A stretch of DNA of 64,000 nt, from contig NC_052396.1 of the NCBI RefSeq assembly GCF_009389715.1, positions 16,616,170-16,680,169 on the forward strand. Reading direction: 5' to 3'. Below the pieces are notes generated by a model, which worked only from the letters and a program-made list of their open reading frames with translations, was not told where the DNA came from and did no database searches. Both the position numbers and the translations under genes were made by a program. Shown piece by piece: positions 25,848 through 40,800 of the stretch (the stretch's first letter is position 1; every line of letters begins with the position of its first letter). Source of the stretch: Phoenix dactylifera. Taxonomy: Eukaryota; Streptophyta; Magnoliopsida; Arecales; Arecaceae.

Positions 25848-28211
25848 TAAAATTTGCTGGGGAGGCTAGAAAAAGAACTTGATATACAACTCAAAATCCA
25901 ATTCAATTTAAAATCTTAAGCTATTTTGTTGGTGTGCAATCATCTATATTAATTCACTTCTCTCTCGTTAATTATTTCATGTGATATTAGATCTCATACA
26001 TGATCCTCAACATTCTCTCCTTTCACATGCGAGCTAATTTCAAGTTTTCTTGGAGTCCTATCTACAACTCTCCACAATCAAGTTCTATAACCAATTACTT
26101 CTGAGTATACCATGTGTTACAATTCTACTTTAAGTTCACACCCTGCGGGTATAGATACGGCCAACAAAATCAAAAAACAACAAAGCAGATAAAGAGCCCA
26201 TCCTTCAAGAGTCATATTATACTTCCCATAGCGTGTTACCATTCCAAATCAAGAGTCACAAACTCTCTAAGAACCACTCTTTCACCATATACATACAATA
26301 GTCTGCTCTTTGAAGAACCATGCCCATGCTTAAACCTAGCACCTTGCTTCATTGAGTCCACGTATCACACCATAGCACACCCAGGGCCACCATGGCTCTT
26401 TTTATTAGTCGACATGTAATTCTGGTACCTTTATAGCTCAAGAGTTGTCCAATATTGTCAGGCATTGTATCTGACGCCACTTGTTGGGGAAAAATTGGAA
26501 ATTTGAGTCCAATTATGAAAATGCCCTTAATATATAAGTTGAAATGCAATTCAATTTGGAAGCTTAAGCTATTAAGTTTTGGGCCTAATTATCTATATCA
26601 ATCCATCTACCTCCTAGTAATTATTCTATGTAGGACTAAATCTCACACATGATCCTTGATAGTATTTGCTAGCAGATTAGTAATGGTTAATTGAGACTTT
26701 CTTGTTGGTTAACTACTGCAACCCTTATTATATTCCTAGGTAGACTATTCCAAGCATGAGTGGATAGCTAATGACTATTAATGGTTTTGAAAGTATCTAT
26801 TATTAGGGAATACAAGCCTATTTACTTTGGCAATTCATTCCACAAGATGAGTTCGGTTAACATTCCAAGGAAGATGGCCAGCCTGGTTGTCGAGGAAGAT
26901 GATTAACTTTGGACTTGGTCCATAGCAACTATCACAAAGCAAAACTTGTCTTTTAGAGGAAAACTAGTATTATCATCGTAATCATATGCCTTGCCCAAAT
27001 ATAGAGTATTTCCAATTAATCATGGACCACTATTAGAGGGTGTTTGGTACAGAATGATCATCCCAAGATCAAGAGTGATATAGGAGGAGGTGATGAATTA
27101 CTATATTTGGTTGCACCATGGTGATCCTATCCGACAATAATCCTGAATCACCTCCACTTTTGAAATCAATGTCTAGCTCAATAATAAAAAACTTGTCCTT
27201 GAGGTTGGATATAAAAGATCATCTCAGAGCAATGCTCTCGAGCTAAAATTTAGAAACAAAAATACCTCTCAATCCAGCTAAAAAAATTGGTATATCATTA
27301 TACCTAATATATTATATCAATATTATATATATATATAATATTATTATTCATATTATTTTTCAATTATAATAGAAGTATATTAGGATACTTTATATTTATA
27401 TTATAAAATTATTTAGTATATAACTTCTATTTGCATTATTTTCCTAATCAAAGTAAATATTAGTATTAAAATAATAATATACCATAAGTATAAATGAAAA
27501 TATTAATTCTATAATAAAAATTAATATATTTTTATTTGATTAATAATTTTAGGATTAAAAAATATTTTTATAAAATATATTGATAATTTATTAAAATATA
27601 TGTTATATGATTAATAAATATATTTTATGGAATATATTAGAAGTAGTTTTGAGAGTATATAAAATTCTCATAAAATACCAAACAAATTATTCGTGCATAA
27701 TCATTGGACCACTTCTGACTTCTCTCGTCATTGAAAATCAAAATCTTGTCACTAAAAATTCTCCAAGATTTAATAACAATATTTAGTTGTCATAAGGTTG
27801 CCACGTATATCTCTCATAAGATTTGATCATTTCCCTTCCTAGATCTTCAAACGGTTACATTAGTTTCCCCTCCCTACATTTCTTCCATTTTTGAATTTTT
27901 TTTTTGTTTCCGCCGCTCTATCTTTCTATCCATCCATGCTGATGCGAGACCTAATAGCAATATTGTTGTTTCAGGAAACATACCCAGTCTCAGATAAGCG
28001 TCGCAGATGGACGGCCAAGATCTGACGTTAACACGAATCCTGACACCGCGTAGCCTCGTTCCTCTCTCTTCTCCTTCATCGTGAAGCAAGCTCCCCCCCC
28101 CCCCACACTACTTGATTCCTGCTCGTTTCTTTGTATCTTCCCTTCTCTCAATTTGACCAAAAAGAGCAAAAAAAAGGAAACCAAGCCGGTGATCCGATCC
28201 ATTCACCGGCT
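25848..28211. other. intergenic: two diverged copies of an LTR-like repeat, AT-rich DNA, ALIX promoter and 5' UTR
   Basis: About 25870-26050 and 26520-26670 share CAATTCAATTT…CTTAAGCTATT…TCATACATGATCCT-type sequence, a pattern of retrotransposon LTR fragments. From ~27290 to 27660 the DNA is extremely AT-rich. The last ~300 bases before 28212 contain a poly-C tract (28088-28103) and pyrimidine-rich sequence, likely the ALIX promoter and leader. No other gene supported. Confidence 0.45.
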
Positions 28212-31200
28212 ATGTCATCTCCGTCGGTGGTGAACGTGATGCTGTCGGTGCAGGAGAAGAAGACGGCGGCGGTGGACCTCTACGGTCCCCTGCGGCAATA
28301 CATCGCCGCCACCTTCTCCGAGCGCGAGGCCCAGGCCAACGAGGACGACCTCCAGACCGTCCGCCAGATGCGCTCCGACCTCGAGAGCCCGTCCTCCACC
28401 GCCTCGTCGCCGGAGCTGCGCCGCGACCTCCTTCAGCACTACTTCCGCGCCCTCGCCCTCATCGAGCCCCGCTTCCCCATCTCCCCCGACCGCGCCCACG
28501 TCCACTCCCTCGCCTTCACATGGCACGACGCCTTCAAAGCCAACAAAAAGGTCTCCCTCCCCTCCATCCATATCGAGAAGGCCGCCGTCCTCTTCAATCT
28601 CGCCGCCGTCTACAGCCAGATCGCACTATCCGCCGATCGATCCTCCGCCGCCGGGTTGAAGCAGGCTTGCAATTCATTTCAGGCCGCCGCGGGCGCTTTC
28701 GCGTTCCTTCGTGATCACGTGGCTGCCAAGGCGGTTGCTGCTGGGGCGACGCTGGATGTGTCCCCCGAGTGCGCCTTCATGCTCGAGCGGCTCATGCTTG
28801 CGCAGGCGCAGGAGTGCTTCTTTGAGAAGGTTATTGCTGACGCCAAGCCCCCCGGGCTCTGCTCCAAGGTCGCTAGGCAGGTAGACCCACACCAGTTCTT
28901 TGCCCTTTTGCTTTTGCAATGATTATTCCTGCTTTCTTTCGTTTTCTTGATTTCTTGTTCAATTAATAGGAAAAGAATGACGATTCTTTTGCTAGTGATT
29001 TGGTTTAATCGATATCGTGCCGGTTTGAATCCCTAAATGCAACCAGTTATCCCCTTCATAGTCAATTTGAAATATGGCACCTATATCTTTGATGTTTCAC
29101 TCAAGGTTTGGTGAATATAAGTTATCGAAGTCTTTATCGTCATGAAATCGGAACGATGGACCAGGATTTAAAGTTTTTGTCTTTTTTGCTTTCTCCTAAA
29201 GATTTTTCTGCTAGTTGTTGCAGCCATATGGAGAAATATGTGCTGCACCTTATTGGTGGATTTTTGAAATTCTTCATCAACTTCCAGTGGCAGCTTTTAA
29301 ATTCTTTCCCCTTCGTCAGATCTCTCATGTTTTTGCTTAAAATCTCGCTTTATTTCTTTCTTGATTTCAGAAACTTTTTTACTTAGTTGAACCGTAGGTC
29401 AATCAGAACACTTATGACCCTTGCTGAAGTTTAACAAGCTCTGAGATTATGTCATAAAACCTTGTGGTGTGTGGTGACCGTTGTAGGTTGGTCTCTACTA
29501 TGAGGAAGCTTATGCGGCCCTTAATGCTTCTCCACTCAACCAATACTTTGACCGGACATGGGTCTCCCATGTGCAATTAAAGGCAGCCCAGTTCTATGCA
29601 GAGGCTTGCTTTAGATATTCCTTAGAGCTTCATGATAAGGAAGAGATTGCCGAGGAAATTGCTCGGCTAAAAATTGGATTAGGTACTCTCACGGATGCAA
29701 AGAAGTCTGCCAAGGGAGTTGCTCAACCTCTCCTTGATGCTGTCTCCAGATTGGAGAGCAACGTGAACCGCAACCTGGAGAGAGCCATGAAAGAGAATGA
29801 TCGGGTGTATCTCATGCGGGTCCCAGCAGCCAGCTCCTTGTCTGCTCTACCGGGAGCCTCTCTCGTCAAGCCTATGCCACTGGGTGAAGTTTTAGATGCT
29901 AGCAAGGAGAGGTTGTTCCCAGGCCTTGTCCCAGACATCAGCACCAAGGCCCTCTCCAGGTACACAGAGATGGTTGATGATATTATCCGAACCCAAGCAG
30001 AAAAGCTGCAGCAAGGGAGTGAGATGACAAGGGTTAAACTTAAGGAGATGGATCTGCCTGATTCTATTCTAGCTCTGGAAGGTAATTTCAGTTTGCCCGT
30101 GGATCTTAAGGAGGATATTGAGGCTGTGCAGATCAGTGGTGGCCCTTCTGGCCTCGAATCTGAGTTGCAGCAGCTCAGGGATTTGAAGAGGGTCAATCAG
30201 GAGCTTGTGGTCCAGACTGAAGAGCTACTCCAGAAGGAAGCAAATGAGGATACTCACTTTAGGACTCAATTTGGGACGCGGTGGACAAGACCACAGTCCA
30301 GCACCCTGACAAAGAACCTGCAGGATAGATTGAATGGGTTTGCTGCAAATCTTAAGCAAGCTGCTGAGAGTGATGCGCGAATTGAGCGAGCTGTAAAAGA
30401 CAATGCTGCACTTATGGCAATCCTTGATCGCAGGCCAGTATGTATGTTGCACTATATGTATGTATTTTTCATTCCTATCTAAATGCTGCTAGCTTTGTGG
30501 AGGTTTGTGGAGGTTTTACATGAAAATACATTGATAGTCTTTCTGTTCCCACAACATATGTAGAATAATATTGAGCGTATACTATGTAATTTTATCTGGC
30601 ATTTCCTTAGACCTCTGTCACTTCCTGTTACATTTCAGATTGAGCAAAATTATATGAGATCTTTTGCTGTGCTTCTTCTCCTTATTATTTTCAAAATGAT
30701 ATCAACTTACACCAATTGATTTTGTTGATATTCAGTACATATTTCACTTACAAAGCTCCACATAGACTGAATACAGATTATTGTACAGTAAAAGAGGATA
30801 AGCTTAGTTCATATCTTTTAAAATTTATAAGGATTCTGAAGAAATTAAGACACGGCTGGAGAGGTCATATACTACAAAAATTCATATCTACAGACAGATA
30901 GATACTCATTACTTTGCATTTCTATCTAATGATATTTAATGAACAAATTGACTATTTTGGCATTGTAAAATGATTTAGTTTTAGTGCATTACTAACAGTC
31001 AATGGCATATTAAGACCTCAAGAATAAGCTGGTTATTATCAATAAGCAAAGCCAACTAAAGTTAACAAAAATTCAAAGCCAAAAGTAGCAATTAGAAAGG
31101 CTTTCTACCCTTTACCAAGGTCAGATATTAGAATCTGGCAGACAATGCATGTCTTCAAAGCCCTCCACCCAAAAAAGAAAATAAAGCAAGGTTGTATATT

Positions 31201-31781
31201 ATTAGATTATGGTGAGTCTTTAAGAAATTTAAGCCGACACTCTAAAAGATTTGTTAGCCCATTCATTCCTTTCTTCTCTCCATATTTTACCACCATTACT
31301 TGATACGGTCCAATATTAGTTTAAAATCACTTCAATTTTCTTCTATGTGGAGCCTTCTTTTAGAGTTTCACTTCATTGTTGACCCCATGTTAATGGGATC
31401 AGACTTGGAGGTGGTTTTCCATGCTTGGTGTTTTTTGGGTCTTATATTATTTCTTACCAATTTGGGTTTTCGATTAAAGCCATCAAAGTCTTGATCGATT
31501 CCAGATTTCCCAAAAATGAGAGAATCCTCTTTTTAGTTATCTCATAAGATAGTATTGATCAAAATATATATATTTCCCGATTCAAATTGGAAAATATCTT
31601 CAGATGATGCTTTTACCTACTAGATAAGGGGTGTTGAGTGGGAATTGTCCAAAAATTTAAGTAGATTGTAGTGCATTATTGAAAGAAGAGAGAAGGAGAG
31701 AGGTGTTGAAAGAAGTGAAAAGAGATATGGGTGAACAACCACGAATTTTGGGTGGATTAGAAGAGTGTGCTTGTGTGTGTA

Positions 31782-31820
<39 letters not shown>

Positions 31821-34800
31821 TGTTGGAAAGGGTGGAAAGGGATATGGTTGGATAATCCAAAATTTTGGGTGAATTGGAAGAGTTTGTGTGCATGCATGCG
31901 TGTGTGCGTGTGTATGAGAGAGAGAGAGAGATGAGCGGATATGGGAGGGAACCAGCCCAAAACTTTGGGTGGATTGGAGTTGGAGGTGTGTGAGAGGGAA
32001 AGATAGGTGCAAATTAGGAGATCTGCCCTAGGACCGCACGAGTGGAGGATATAGTTGAGAATTGATAGACAGAATCCTATAAGAAATATTTCAAGACTCA
32101 AATATAATATAGATACTTAATAATATTTGATAGGTAATTGATAAGGCTGTAAATTTTGAATAATTACTTAAACGGGTAAATTACATGCTACATAGATCAA
32201 ATACTGCATTGTAATTCAAACCCCTTCTTTTAACTGAAAATGGACCCAAACTTGACCGTAATAACTAAATATTTCTAAAAAATTGAAGAGATGATCCATA
32301 GATAGAATTAAAAAAATAATGTAACTATATAGCATCTATGATTAGTTTTGGTTAGTTTCAGGCTGAAATTCGCTAAAAGCCTGAAACTGATCGTAACAAG
32401 ACCGAAACTAATTAGTTTCCACCAAAATTGAATGAAACTACTAAAACCTGAATTTGGGTGCTACTTTTTACTCAGTCTTTAGCCTCTTAGGTGAAAGCAA
32501 TCTATTTCAATCAAAACTTGAAATCTTGATCCTAATCATGCCTTATGCTTATAATTTGTTTTGCCCATTAGTTTAAGCATTTGTACAATTAATTTAATCT
32601 TGATTAACATCCTGCTTTTTTTTCGATTAACTTGTATTACTTTGCTAGTTCCAATTTGAATCATGTTTCTACTTTCATATTTTAACTCAATTTTTTCCCC
32701 AACCTCTGCTTTTAAGGAATTCTTTCTGCTAACTTACCTTTTTGTCCTTCGAATTTTGACTACTTTCGAATGAAATCCTTGATCTTTTATTAAATCTTCA
32801 ACTCCATCAATTGCTTCACTGGCATCTAACCTGAAGTGCTGGGTGTATTGTTTACGACTCTTTTTTGAAACACTTTGTTTTATTGTAGAAGCTTTACATG
32901 ATTACTTGCACTAGGGATAAAGTTATTTTTTATGCTTCTTTCTGCGTTTTGTTTTGTATATGGCAGTTCTAGTTTGCCTTTGTTCTGTATTAATGAGTTG
33001 TAGTATAATTCTTTGCATATCTGCATTTTTATTTTATTATATATTGCAGATAGAATCAGCCCTTCCAAGTCTTGCAAGGCCAATTATGTCTTTGGATGGC
33101 AATGAAGATGCAATTGTGGGAGCCCTCAAACAAAGCTTGGTAATTTGCTCTTAAATGTTCACTTTGCTTCCATTTGAAGAAATATTGCAGGAATTGATTT
33201 GTCATTAATAAATTGTGAGCTCTTTTTCTCTCTTTATCTCTTCCTTATATCCTTTCCGCCCTAATGCATGTAGCTAAGACCTTCCTGGTCTGACACTATC
33301 TTGAACTTTAAGTATTGGGCATGTCGTCATCTGTTCAAGGAAATATTATAGTTTGACATTTTGTGAAAGTACGGCTCTAATACTTACACCATATTTACAG
33401 TTGGCATCCATTAAGCAGGGAGATATCGGCTAATCTTTCCTATATCTCATCATTTTTTTTAATGCATGTATGTGCCTTTTTTGACTTATTGATATGTTGA
33501 TTGCTGGCTAACAATTATCCTTGTTTTCATACCGTGATTCTATTAATAAATAGAAAGGTACTCAGAATCTATGGCTAATCCTATAGTCTTTCGGAGATAG
33601 TTGAATAGTTTGCAAGAATTTTTACATTGTGGGAATGGGCTTGTTATTTGTTTTTGAATTATCGCAGGGAAGATTTCTTTTATTGCTAGAAGTTGATGGC
33701 CTTGAGTATATAATTTGTTAATAGTTTAGTGGTGGATTCTAGTTGTGAATTGCTAGGGGGCTGTGGCTAGTTAAACTTTGGTTTACTGAAAGTGAAAGTT
33801 AGACGATGTGGGTTTTAGGCAAGATCTGTTTTTATATTTGCCTGAGACTCTTGGACTGGAGATCTAGACACCAGACATCCGTCAGTGGGTATTGCATCAC
33901 ATTTGTTGATTCAAAGCCTTCTGCTTATGATTTTATTTCAAACAATAAATTACAATAGAAAGGTATTTATAGTCTTTTGCTTTGTTTGTGTTTTTGGTTC
34001 CACTCATCATTCTCTTTTCTAGTTTCTAAGCTCAACCCACCCAGTTTCACCCCTCTATGTCCAAAGCAAGGATGATGCTGTATTAGAATCTCCAAAGAAA
34101 TGAGAATGATGTATATGATAGGGATAAAAAAAATGTGACACTATAGCCAAAGGCTATTACTATTTTTGTTATGACACTAGTTTGCAAATGGATCTAATCA
34201 GTGCTGCATGGAAGCAGACACGAGAATCAGATCTGGAGAAGTGTCTGACGTGGCTAGTGGGAAAACAAGAGATATAGGAATAGTAGAAAAACTAATTTTA
34301 ACTAACACATATTTTTAAATATTTTATGAATTAAAAGATATTACTTGTTAAGGTCTCCTAATATGCATGTTTCTCATTTAAATGTCCCTATTAGCTTAAG
34401 GATTATAAAAAATGATACTTTGCAAATTTCTTTTTGATTTCTACATTCTCAACCGGTCTCTAGAAAGAACAAGAGCTATAGGATCTGGGCAGCATAGGAT
34501 CTATAGTACAGAAGAAGGTGTTTGAAATGAAATAGATGCAGTTGATTAGTGCAATGTCTAGCTGTTTCATGTGATTGGGGCTTGCGGCAGAATGCTGGAA
34601 GAAATGATAGGCCTTCCATGTAACTTTGAGTTTTGGGTAATAAAGATTAGTGTTCCTCAAGTATTCCATGGTTCGTTTATCCCGATACTATTATATTTGG
34701 ATTACTTTGAACATTTGTGGTTCAACAAAATTTCATCAGAACTTCTTCTTTTCTATTTCATGGTGACATCAAATATTCGCAGCTGAACCTGGCATATCAA

Positions 34801-37800
34801 AATCATATGTCACTTTTTTTTAAAAAAAAACAAATTAGAATCTGTTTAAAATTAATTGTTAACTTGAATAAGAAGGCTTGTACTTCTTTTGAGAAGATAA
34901 ATTTTGCTGTCTAACCTCTTTTTATTGTTCTATTTTCTGTCGAGATATCAGATATCAGGCCAAAAAAAGGGAAATGATTACTTTTTTGCCTCATGGAAAT
35001 TTTCTTTATGTTTCTTTAGTTTTATCTATAGCCATGCATGACCTTAAGTACTACCCTAACAACCTTGCTTGTCTACTCAGAGGCAATTAGAGACTTTGGG
35101 TGCACAGAGGGCAGGCCTTGAAGACATGTTAAAGGACATGAGAAGAAAGGTGAGATTCATTAGAGATCATAAAATTGTCCTCGTTTCTTTCATATTGGTT
35201 AATTTAGAATGCCTAATTTGGTAGATTAGTATTCTTGAATGTGCATCTTACATGCTTGGTGAATATATTATTGAACATAAGAAGTAAAAAGAGCAGACAA
35301 AAAAAAGCAATACTTTTATGCATGAGTTTAAATGGTAATCATCATGGCACAATATGTACCATGCCATTTGCTTGCCTACATGCGGCACTAAGCATGGTAC
35401 TGGCTGCATGCCCCTACTTGGCATGCTTCTGTGCCAAGTACTGGAATAGAATGGTGTCACATGCTGCTTACGATGCTAGTGCTAGGCTGGCATATTACTG
35501 GCATGCAATACTAAATTCTTGCTTTTATTGCAAGTAAACAGTGAAGGCATCTGATTGACACATAGAACAGCCAATTTATACACTTGCCGTCATATATGCA
35601 TTCTAACTGTTAAAACAGTGCTATGTAGTGGTCATAAATCATTTCACACTGTATATTGAAAATATAATGATATTGTTAAATTGAAGTATCTATAAATCAA
35701 ACTGTAATAGTACTACTTAAATATAAAATGACATATGTGACATAGAGTATGTATGATGCCATTATTTGCTATTATTGCCTATTTATTTCCCATGGAATTG
35801 GCTGTTAACAACTGTCATAATATGGAGATAAACATAGATGTCCATTTCATGGATGTTGTTGCTAACAAATTGAGATACATGCAAGCAGCCTTCATACCTG
35901 TGCTGCACATGACAAACATTATAATGGCCATCATAGCTGACATCTTTTTCATTGTTACAAAAATAAATGATATGCACACAAAAAGCAAGAGGGAGGTATT
36001 AATTTGAAAAATAATATCATAATATATAAACAGTGGTTTTGTCATATAATGATATTATTAGGCTGTTTTGTTTTTATATCTGCTATGCAATGATAAAACC
36101 ATGATTTTCATTTCCAACAAGATATTGGTATTTATTGGTGTTGTCAACGGCGCGGATGTAAAGTTTCTGCTTATATTATCTTGATTGATATGAAGTGATA
36201 ATATCTTGACATATCAACTACTGTGCCATTAGTATCACGAGAGGAAGAAAGAGATTGTGATAGAGGAGAAAACTGTAGGAGAAGGGTGATATCAAGTGGT
36301 ATCCACCACTATATTCAAAGAGACATAAACTCAAATGCGCCAATTCTTTGTTCTTCATTCATCCTCTACTTCATCAGTTTATATAGACACCATATGATTC
36401 TTTGTATCCCCTAACCAATACATGACGACTTTGTAAGGGCCAAATACAATAATTGCCTCTAAGAGGCACATGCATGGATGCGTAGAAACCATAAAAGACA
36501 CATTCCACATATATGATGCATAATTAAAGCTTAACAGTTACCAAGGTTTAATGGCTAATCATTACTATATGACTAGAGTGACTTCATGTTACACTAAAAT
36601 ATGGACTACTCAAATGGGCTCTCCAGAATGGGCTACTATGAAATGATTGGTCCATCTCTCCTGCATCAGTATCAGTTCTTCATTTTTTTTATGTCTATGG
36701 AACATTTTATTCACTATGATTCTGTGGTTTGCTTTGAAATAGTTAAATACTAAAACCAATGATAAAACCAAGTTAATCTCATTATCACTATATCAGCTGA
36801 TATTTTGATATCTCAGCCATTATATTATCAACTTAAAATATTTGGATATCTTGATTTCAACTCTCAATTGAAAACTGCTACTTATTTCATCTTCACGTGA
36901 GTCACCCACCAACATTGTTTAAATGAGAGTTTAAAATCCTTGTTTATAATCTATGACTTTTATACGAAGTTGCTAACAAATATTGGTCTGGCCATTCTTG
37001 TTATTCAAAAGAAATCTGGTCAAATGCTAGATTTTTGCAGTTAATGGATATAATCTTATGGTAACCCTCTAGAGCCTCCTGAGCCATTATTTATCATTCT
37101 GACAGAAATAATGGTCATTATTTGCCAATTCAACCCTTTAAAAGGATCTGTTTCAAAAGCAAAAGAGATACCATTATAACATCAGTTAATAGCCATTAAA
37201 ATGGAAAATAACAATTTAGTAACAGCATGATTTGAGTATGCTAATATTATTTGTTATGTTCAAAATGTCTAGGGACTTGCCTCTCTGACATATCCAAAAA
37301 CTAAAACTGCAATATCTGTCAGATTTGACAAGTTCACCATATAAAATGAACTCTGTTCATTTCAACCATGCTGCTTTTGTTGCAGGATGATATACTACCA
37401 AAATTGATGGCAAGCACTGGGTCACATGAGGATCTTTTCAAGAAGGAGCTGGCAAAGTATGACCAAATCTGTGAAGAAATTGCCCAAAACATTGAGTCCC
37501 AGGATCAGTTATTGCTTCAAATTGAGGTAAGCTATTTTCTTCTTCCTGCTTTAGAATCAGAAAACTATTGTCTCATGATAATGGTATGTTACTCAATTCT
37601 TTAGAGTTCTTCCAGTAACTGTACCTCTTCTTAGATAAAGAATCTTCTGACTCTGCACTCAGTAGTTGCCTTATTATTTAACTTGTGGGAGCAATCCCAA
37701 TATGATTAACGTGGTTAATGTGAAATCTTAATAGTGCAATTTATATCTCTTCTACAATCATCAATTAATTTTCTTAAGGAAAGAGTGGAACCGGGAAAGT

Positions 37801-40800
37801 ATGTTACAATGATGTTTGGAGGTGACATTATTTCTTGTTTAGGCATTAGCACGGAAGATAATTGATAAGTTAGGAAGATTAAAGAGGGATGGACTAACAA
37901 TTTTTGTTGTTTTCCACGGGTCTTGTAAAATCAGCTCATTCTTTTCTCTCAATCCATCAATATCGTAAGTGAATGGGAGATGATGAATCTTCCCTTGTAT
38001 GCAATTATTAATTTGATGATCTAGGCACCTAGGTGACTGCTCAGGCAATAAATGCTCCTGATGCGTTGGCAACAATCACCCTGATCATCATTGGTGCACT
38101 TTTGCATACAGACTAGATTATGCACACGCACAGGTACAGAGAGATTTTGTAACAAAATTTAGTCTGAGCCTTTTGTCTGTGGTTCCTAAGCCTCTAGCTG
38201 TGAGGCTCTTAACTCCAATAAAAAATCACCCCAATTAGTTCAGCTTTTGCTCTAGGGAGAGAAACAAGAGGAGCGCACATGCATTGGACTTGCCAGCACA
38301 TGCACATATCTATCTATCAATAGCTAAGACTAGATGCTACCTGAGTCTCTTTTTCAAAGCTTATTCTGCATCAGGACAATTTCAGGCATCATGACAATTA
38401 CTCATTAAATCTAAATGCAGCAATGATCCTTGTCAAAACAGGCAATGATGGTGATCACCACCAAGAACTGATGTGAATTTCAAGTAGAAGCAATGCTATG
38501 ACTATGATCTATCCCAACAAACAAACCTCAGAAACCTCACTCAGCCACCTGAGATTTTTTTTTTCCATCAGGAGCCTTCCCTAACATAGATAGATAAATT
38601 GTGGGCCCTTTTCTTTTTCTAATTTTCTCTCGTGGGTTCATTTTTTAATGATGAACATTAGAAAGGAAGATCCCCCCAATTTTTTTCCTCTAACATTCTC
38701 AGCAACCAAACATGGCTTCAACGCAAGCAAATCTCCCAACAGACATTTGAATTAAAAATATCCAGATGTTCAAGTCATGCTTTATAAAAGTGAAAATATA
38801 TTAATTGGCTCTAATTGGAGCTGTCACTACATAACAGTAGCTTGTAGAAAGTCTAGCCTGTGGTTCCAACTTATAGGTTTCCTGGGCAGGCCCAAGCCTG
38901 ATAGCTAGGTTTGCAGGGATTGAGTTTAGGCCCAGAACCTAACTTAACCCATTCCTTTTTATCTTCCTGACTAATTAAACTATCTCGTTTTGCTGTTGCA
39001 AGAATCCTCGATGCTACAATGGCATAATGTTGTTCTAATTTATCATTCCAATTGCTGCCTATAGGTAGAAAATGATGGTTTCGCTTCTTCTTTCATGAAT
39101 CCTTTACATTGTTGATGATTGTTGCTGTGCCTTCTAAACTAAGCTATCTTTGTTTTTTTGCAGGCCCAAAATGATGAATTTGCTGCTGTTTTCAATCTAG
39201 AAGACTACAAAGGTGTTTCATCCTTTGCCTGTTTTTCTTTTTCTCAAGGAGATCCTTTACCTCTTTTCCTAGTTGCTCTGGTTATGGGATTATTTACATT
39301 CTTCAACTGACATAATAAAGGATTTCTTTTCAAAAAATTTGCAGCATGGCTGGCTACAGATTGTATTATGCATAGTTTTTTTCCCCTAATATTTGCTCTT
39401 ATATATTTTTACTTATTTCATTTTTTAGAATATTTGACGGATTGTCCTTGATTGGTGGAAAGGTTTTAGTTATTTGGGTATTTAAACTGTAAATGTCTTA
39501 TAATTATCACAAAGCTGCATATCCATATATGCAGTTTTTTCCTCCTCAGTTTTCTGACCATATTTCTGGTTTATTTTCTCTTATTAGTCCTAAAAAAATT
39601 TCATTGACAAACAGATAACTTTTTCTCTTTTACTTACTCTGTCTAGATACTATTTGGTACATCATTTTAAGTCAGTTTACTGTGAGTTAAGTCTGGGACT
39701 CAATTGGTTGGGGTATTTCTATAATAGGAAATCTGCAGCTGCGATAGCTTGATCTCCAACTAATCGTTTAAGATTCCAATGAACTATCTACACAAAGGGA
39801 CTTTAAACTATTTTTGGGATTACCAATCTCAAGCATTTTTTTTTGACTGAATACTGTTGCTCATGTTAATTATTGCTTTAGTAGGAGAATTTCTATGCAC
39901 ACAACTAGTTTCTTTGTAATGTCTTTCGAGTTTAACAAAAAACTGGCAGAACATGATTATATTGGTATTATGGATAATACAATGATACCCTTTCACATGT
40001 TCCAGTTTTGTGTTGTGATGTAACTATTTCCAGTTCACTGTCTAGTTTTTCTCTGACATTTGATCTGGCAATCTTCAGATGCTTCATATGATTCATAGAG
40101 AGGTTGGCATCTGCAGGCTATTCCATTTTTTAGAATATTGATGCACCCAATTTAATGTAATTGTAAATTCTGGATGGGCCATTTTGGTTTGAATTTCTAG
40201 TTAATTTGCTAGGGAAGGCTTAAAAATCACTAAAACAAAGACAAAGTAGGTAGAATGTAAATTTAGTGAAAATAGAAATGAGGAAGAGGTCTGAATTAAG
40301 ATTGGTGGACAAGTTATACCATATATTGATTGTTTAATTATTTAAGATTTATTATAAAAAATAGAGAGATAGATGAAGATATAGAAAATAGCATTAAAGA
40401 TAGTTGGATGAAGTGGAGAGGTGCCATAGAGTATGATACGATTGATGCAATACATTGGCAATTTAAAGGGAAATTGAACGACAATAAATATACAATTTTT
40501 TATGGCTCAGAATGTTGGGCAATAAAGAGGGTTTGGGAAAAGAAATTGAGTATAGCAAAATAAGAATGTTAAGATGGATTTATGGTAAAGATAAAAAGAA
40601 TAGATTGAGAAATAAGTATATTAGAATAATTGTAAGAGTTGCACAAATTAAAGTAATTATGGATATTTGCAATGAAAATTTGAGAGGGCTTTAGCAACAA
40701 GAGGTACTTTAGCTTGTATTGGAGGATGCAAGAAAAGGAGGGGAAGGTCCACGATAACATGAATGGAAGTTGTGAGAAAAGAATGGAAAAACTTAAAATC

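Noticed and set aside
28131..28211. Upstream in-frame ATG for ALIX
   Set aside because: The added residues (MYLPFSQFDQKEQ…) do not resemble the family, and the ATG at 28212 gives the conserved N-terminus.
28215..28571. 118-codon frame antisense to ALIX exon 1
   Set aside because: A GC-composition shadow of the real exon; the same holds for antisense frames over 45274-45603 and 53354-54144.
31620..32101. Ser/His/Thr-rich open frames on the - strand
   Set aside because: They are translations of the GT/GA minisatellite.
40330..40694. Small gene encoding WMKWRGA…ECWAIKR…
   Set aside because: It is the end of a degraded RTE reverse transcriptase with frameshifts.
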